DNA of 56,148 nt. Source: Clostridia bacterium (GTDB taxonomy: Bacteria; Bacillota; Clostridia; Oscillospirales; CAG-272). The stretch spans positions 1 to 56,148 of the forward strand of contig JAFVQL010000081.1 in the NCBI GenBank assembly GCA_017504785.1, written 5' to 3'. Numbering within the stretch: the first letter of the stretch is position 1; each line of letters opens with the position of its first letter. This document shows, piece after piece, positions 54,138 to 56,148 of this stretch. Below the pieces are notes generated by a model, which saw only the letters and a list, made by a program, of their open reading frames with translations, had not been told where the DNA came from and made no database searches. A program made the translations under genes and the position numbers.

Positions 54138-54268
54138 TACGAAAGACGGTGAAATCATCTAGCGTAGTTTCACTTGTGGCGTATATGTTTTTACTTAAGA
54201 AAGAGAAGATCAATATATTGAAAGTTGAATGAATTTTGGCGGCAGAGCGATCTGCCGCCTTGTTGTTT
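54138..54268 (+). ncRNA. Candidate small RNA (~130 nt)
   Basis: A good promoter ends at 54131 and a clear terminator lies at 54238-54268, with no reading frame between them. The segment contains GTGAAA...TTTCAC (about 54149-54173). A short independent transcript is the simplest reading; a leftover promoter of a deleted gene is the alternative. Confidence 0.4.
54238..54268 (+). terminator. Terminator before the rhodanese gene
   Basis: GGCGGCAGA (54238-54246), loop GCGA, TCTGCCGCC (54251-54259), then TTGTTGTTT. Confidence 0.88.
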
Positions 54269-54279
54269 ACAGAATGATG

Positions 54280-54308
54280 TTGAAAGAGCACGCATTTTAT
54301 GGTATACT
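54280..54308 (+). promoter_or_regulatory. Promoter of the rhodanese-esterase genes
   Basis: TTGAAA (54280-54285), a 17-base spacer and TATACT (54303-54308). Confidence 0.75.
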
Positions 54309-54353
54309 ATTTATGTGAATAATACCGTGCAACAGCACAGAAGGAGATAGAAC

Positions 54354-54749
54354 ATGAAAAAACTGATACCGATATTATTATCCGCGCTGATGCTTACCGG
54401 ATGCGCCGGAACAAGCAATCATCAGACCAACACCTACCGTAGCATCACTATGGACGAGGCGGTGACCATGATGGCACAGGAGACCGGATACATCATTCTC
54501 GACGTGCGCCGTCCCGATGAGTATGCGGCAGGGCATATCCCGAATGCCATCAACGTGCCAAACGAAACCATCGGCACGGCAGAGATCGCCGAACTGCCCA
54601 ACAAGGATCAGCTCATTATGGTGTACTGCCGTAGCGGTCGCCGCAGTAAAGAGGCATCCGAGAAGCTTGTGAAGCTGGGCTACACGAATATCGTGGAGTT
54701 TGGCGGGATCCTGGATTGGAAGGGCGAGACTGTCACGGGGCAAAAATAA
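54354..54749 (+). CDS. Rhodanese-domain lipoprotein
   Basis: A 131-residue protein. Signal peptide MKKLIPILLSALMLTGCAG with lipobox LTGC, so anchored on the outer face of the membrane. Single rhodanese domain: ILDVRRPDEYAAGHIPNAIN, and the active-site loop VYCRSGRRSKEA with Cys, ending with GGILDWKGE. It handles sulfane sulfur or thiol redox chemistry; the partner is unknown. AAGGAGATAG ribosome binding site. The esterase gene follows by 30 bp. Confidence 0.92.
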   Translation: MKKLIPILLSALMLTGCAGTSNHQTNTYRSITMDEAVTMMAQETGYIILDVRRPDEYAAGHIPNAINVPNETIGTAEIAELPNKDQLIMVYCRSGRRSKEASEKLVKLGYTNIVEFGGILDWKGETVTGQK

Positions 54750-54779
54750 CACCGCCGGAGACAAAGAAAGGGAACTCAA

Positions 54780-55712
54780 ATGAGTAAATATAAAATCAGC
54801 CGGGAATTCTTTCCGTTTTCACATTTCACGCCGCCCATCAGCGAGAAATTTCTCGCTATGGCTGTGCCGCATATGAAAACGCCCAAATCCATTTTCAAGG
54901 ACAAGGAGCTTGCCGTGAGCCGTCACGAGATTCAAAGCTACGACGGCGAGAGCATCGAGTGCTTTCTGATGTCACCCAAGTCATTGGGAGATAACGCCCC
55001 GTGCCTTATCTACATTCACGGCGGCGGATTCGTGCTTGCGGCGGCAGGGTATCACTATAAGAACGCCATGCGGTACGCCAAGGAGGTGGGCTGTAAGGTC
55101 GTATTCGTGAATTACCGCCTCGCTCCGCAAAATCCCCATCCCGTATTCTTTGAGGATTGCTACGCCGCCATGTGCTGGGCTTACGACAACGCAGAAGCCC
55201 TCGGCATCGACATATCTCGCATCGGCATCGGCGGTGACAGCGCAGGCTCAACGCTCGCGGTTGGCGTGTGTATGATGGCAAGAGACAGACAGCATCCCAT
55301 AAAATTCGCCTTTCAGATGCTTCCGTATCCGTTTCTCGATATGCGAAATAACAGCGAGTCCTGCAAGAAATTCACCGACACACCCATGTGGAACTCTACG
55401 CTGTCAAGCCGTATCGCGCCCATGACAAAGGTAGATAGAAACAATCCAAACTTCGTCTATTATTCGCCCGTAGAAGCCGAGAGCTTTGAAGGTCTGCCAC
55501 TTGCCTATATTGAAACGGCGGAGTTTGATTGCCTGCACGATGACGGCATTCTGTACGCCGAGAAGCTTCGCGCGGCGGGTGTCGAGGTCACGCTCAACGA
55601 AACCAAAGGCACGATGCACGGCTTTGATATTATGCAGAAAGCAGAGACCACCAAGGCGGCACTTGCGGAGAGAATCGCGTTTATGAAAAAGGTTTTTGAG
55701 AACGGAAATTAA
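54780..55712 (+). CDS. Alpha/beta hydrolase of the hormone-sensitive-lipase family
   Basis: A 310-residue esterase. Oxyanion motif YIHGGGF (His80-Phe84), nucleophile elbow GGDSAGS (Ser154), and the C-terminal Asp (EFDCLHDDG) and His (TMHGFDIM) complete the triad. Cytoplasmic, without signal peptide. HSL-family enzymes cleave short acyl esters; no pathway partner is visible apart from the rhodanese lipoprotein, probably in the same transcript. Confidence 0.9.
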   Translation: MSKYKISREFFPFSHFTPPISEKFLAMAVPHMKTPKSIFKDKELAVSRHEIQSYDGESIECFLMSPKSLGDNAPCLIYIHGGGFVLAAAGYHYKNAMRYAKEVGCKVVFVNYRLAPQNPHPVFFEDCYAAMCWAYDNAEALGIDISRIGIGGDSAGSTLAVGVCMMARDRQHPIKFAFQMLPYPFLDMRNNSESCKKFTDTPMWNSTLSSRIAPMTKVDRNNPNFVYYSPVEAESFEGLPLAYIETAEFDCLHDDGILYAEKLRAAGVEVTLNETKGTMHGFDIMQKAETTKAALAERIAFMKKVFENGN

Positions 55713-55734
55713 GAATTTGCGGGGGAGAACGCAT

Positions 55735-56097
55735 ATGAAATATAAAGGAACGCTGATTGTTGTTCAAGATTGTAACCGTGCGTTAAAGTTCTATCGTGAT
55801 ATGTTCGGGCTTCAACTGCTTCAAGACAACGATGGGAATATGGAATTGACGAATCATTTATATTTACAGGAATTGGGATACTGGGAACAATTTACAAAAA
55901 GAGGCGTTATTCCAAACAGTAATCAGTCGGAGCTGTATTTTGAAGAGCCCAACATAGAACAATTTGTAGAGCGTCTTGAAACACTTTACCCTGAAATCGA
56001 ATATGTCAATCACCTGATGACCCACAGTTGGGGGCAAAAGGTGGTCAGATTCTATGATTTAGACGGAAATCTAATCGAAGTGGGAACACCTGTATAA
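55735..56097 (+). CDS. VOC/glyoxalase-fold protein
   Basis: A 120-residue single-domain VOC protein, complete at both ends. GTLIVVQDCNRALKFYRDMF at the N-terminus and VVRFYDLDGNLIEVGTP at the C-terminus are the paired beta-alpha-beta-beta-beta modules. Members are dioxygenases, glyoxalases or resistance proteins (fosfomycin, bleomycin); the metal and substrate residues do not decide which. ATG 55735 follows GGGGGAG. More A/T-rich than its neighbours, so possibly acquired. Confidence 0.85.
   Translation: MKYKGTLIVVQDCNRALKFYRDMFGLQLLQDNDGNMELTNHLYLQELGYWEQFTKRGVIPNSNQSELYFEEPNIEQFVERLETLYPEIEYVNHLMTHSWGQKVVRFYDLDGNLIEVGTPV
55854..55899 (+). repeat. Left arm of a 46-bp exact inverted repeat
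   Basis: This stretch inside the VOC gene is matched exactly, in reverse complement, by the last 46 bases of the window. It codes for part of the protein, so this arm is the genuine copy. Confidence 0.95.
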
Positions 56098-56102
56098 CTC
56101 AG

Positions 56103-56148
56103 TTTTGTAAATTGTTCCCAGTATCCCAATTCCTGTAAATATAAATGA
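56103..56148 (-). repeat. Right arm of the inverted repeat at the window end
   Basis: An exact reverse complement of 55854-55899 that runs to the last base. A fold-back copy at a sequence end is a common assembly or amplification artefact. Confidence 0.9.

Overview
The window looks like a piece of a low-to-medium GC Bacillota genome, most likely an uncultured Clostridia-class (gut-type) bacterium. The evidence is the rimP-nusA-ylxR-ylxQ-infB operon order, a SipW/TasA-type secretion operon, DUF6062 and DUF6512 proteins, near-consensus sigma-A promoters (TTGACA-17-TATAAT types) and strong AGGAGG-like ribosome binding sites. No rRNA, tRNA, CRISPR array, transposase or phage gene was seen. Both edges look like contig ends: the left edge lies inside a 96-bp coding tandem repeat, and the last 46 bases are an exact inverted copy of sequence about 250 bp upstream.

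Layout. 1-6520: a giant Ala/Lys/Glu-rich helical protein with one C-terminal membrane anchor, plus a small charged partner. 6556-11931: the translation/transcription operon rimP-nusA-ylxR-ylxQ-infB; nusA carries an in-frame TAA that cuts off its second KH domain. 12251-19607: a plus-strand run with a DUF6062 protein, a YhaN/Rad50-like ATPase, ribokinase, a lipase-like hydrolase, miaA and galK. 20015-23436: recA, recX and an ABC exporter, separated from galK by a structured repeat. 23704-26769 (minus): a GlpA-like/FAD-oxidoreductase/DUF1667 trio, as found in anaerobic glycerol-3-phosphate oxidation. 27089-34148: a flavin reductase with a PCP_red-like C-terminus, an uncharacterised possible Cys-His enzyme, HD and HAD phosphohydrolases, a Na/Pi transporter and an SDR. 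34180-34475: a gene-free, strongly self-complementary stretch, probably a structured RNA. 34527-40671: xpt faces a complete BMP-type purine-nucleoside ABC transporter, giving a purine salvage pair. 41030-43350: a DUF6512 membrane protein, a nitroreductase and class II aldolase.

43802-52631 (minus) is the most distinctive region: one operon from a perfect promoter encoding a SipW-like (Ser-His) signal peptidase, four SipW-dependent TasA/CalY-like substrates and a 1742-residue secreted protein with InlB/MucBP-like repeats and a His/Cys-rich block. Together these suggest an extracellular fibre or matrix system with a giant accessory protein. 52632-56148 holds accessory genes: a CPBP protease, a candidate small RNA, a rhodanese lipoprotein, an HSL-type esterase and a VOC protein.

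Three copies of a dispersed, modular hairpin repeat (11960, 28069, 43470) have a REP/BIME-like layout with compensatory stem changes, and are the main non-coding novelty. All functional assignments come from reading motifs and family resemblance; no database search was run.
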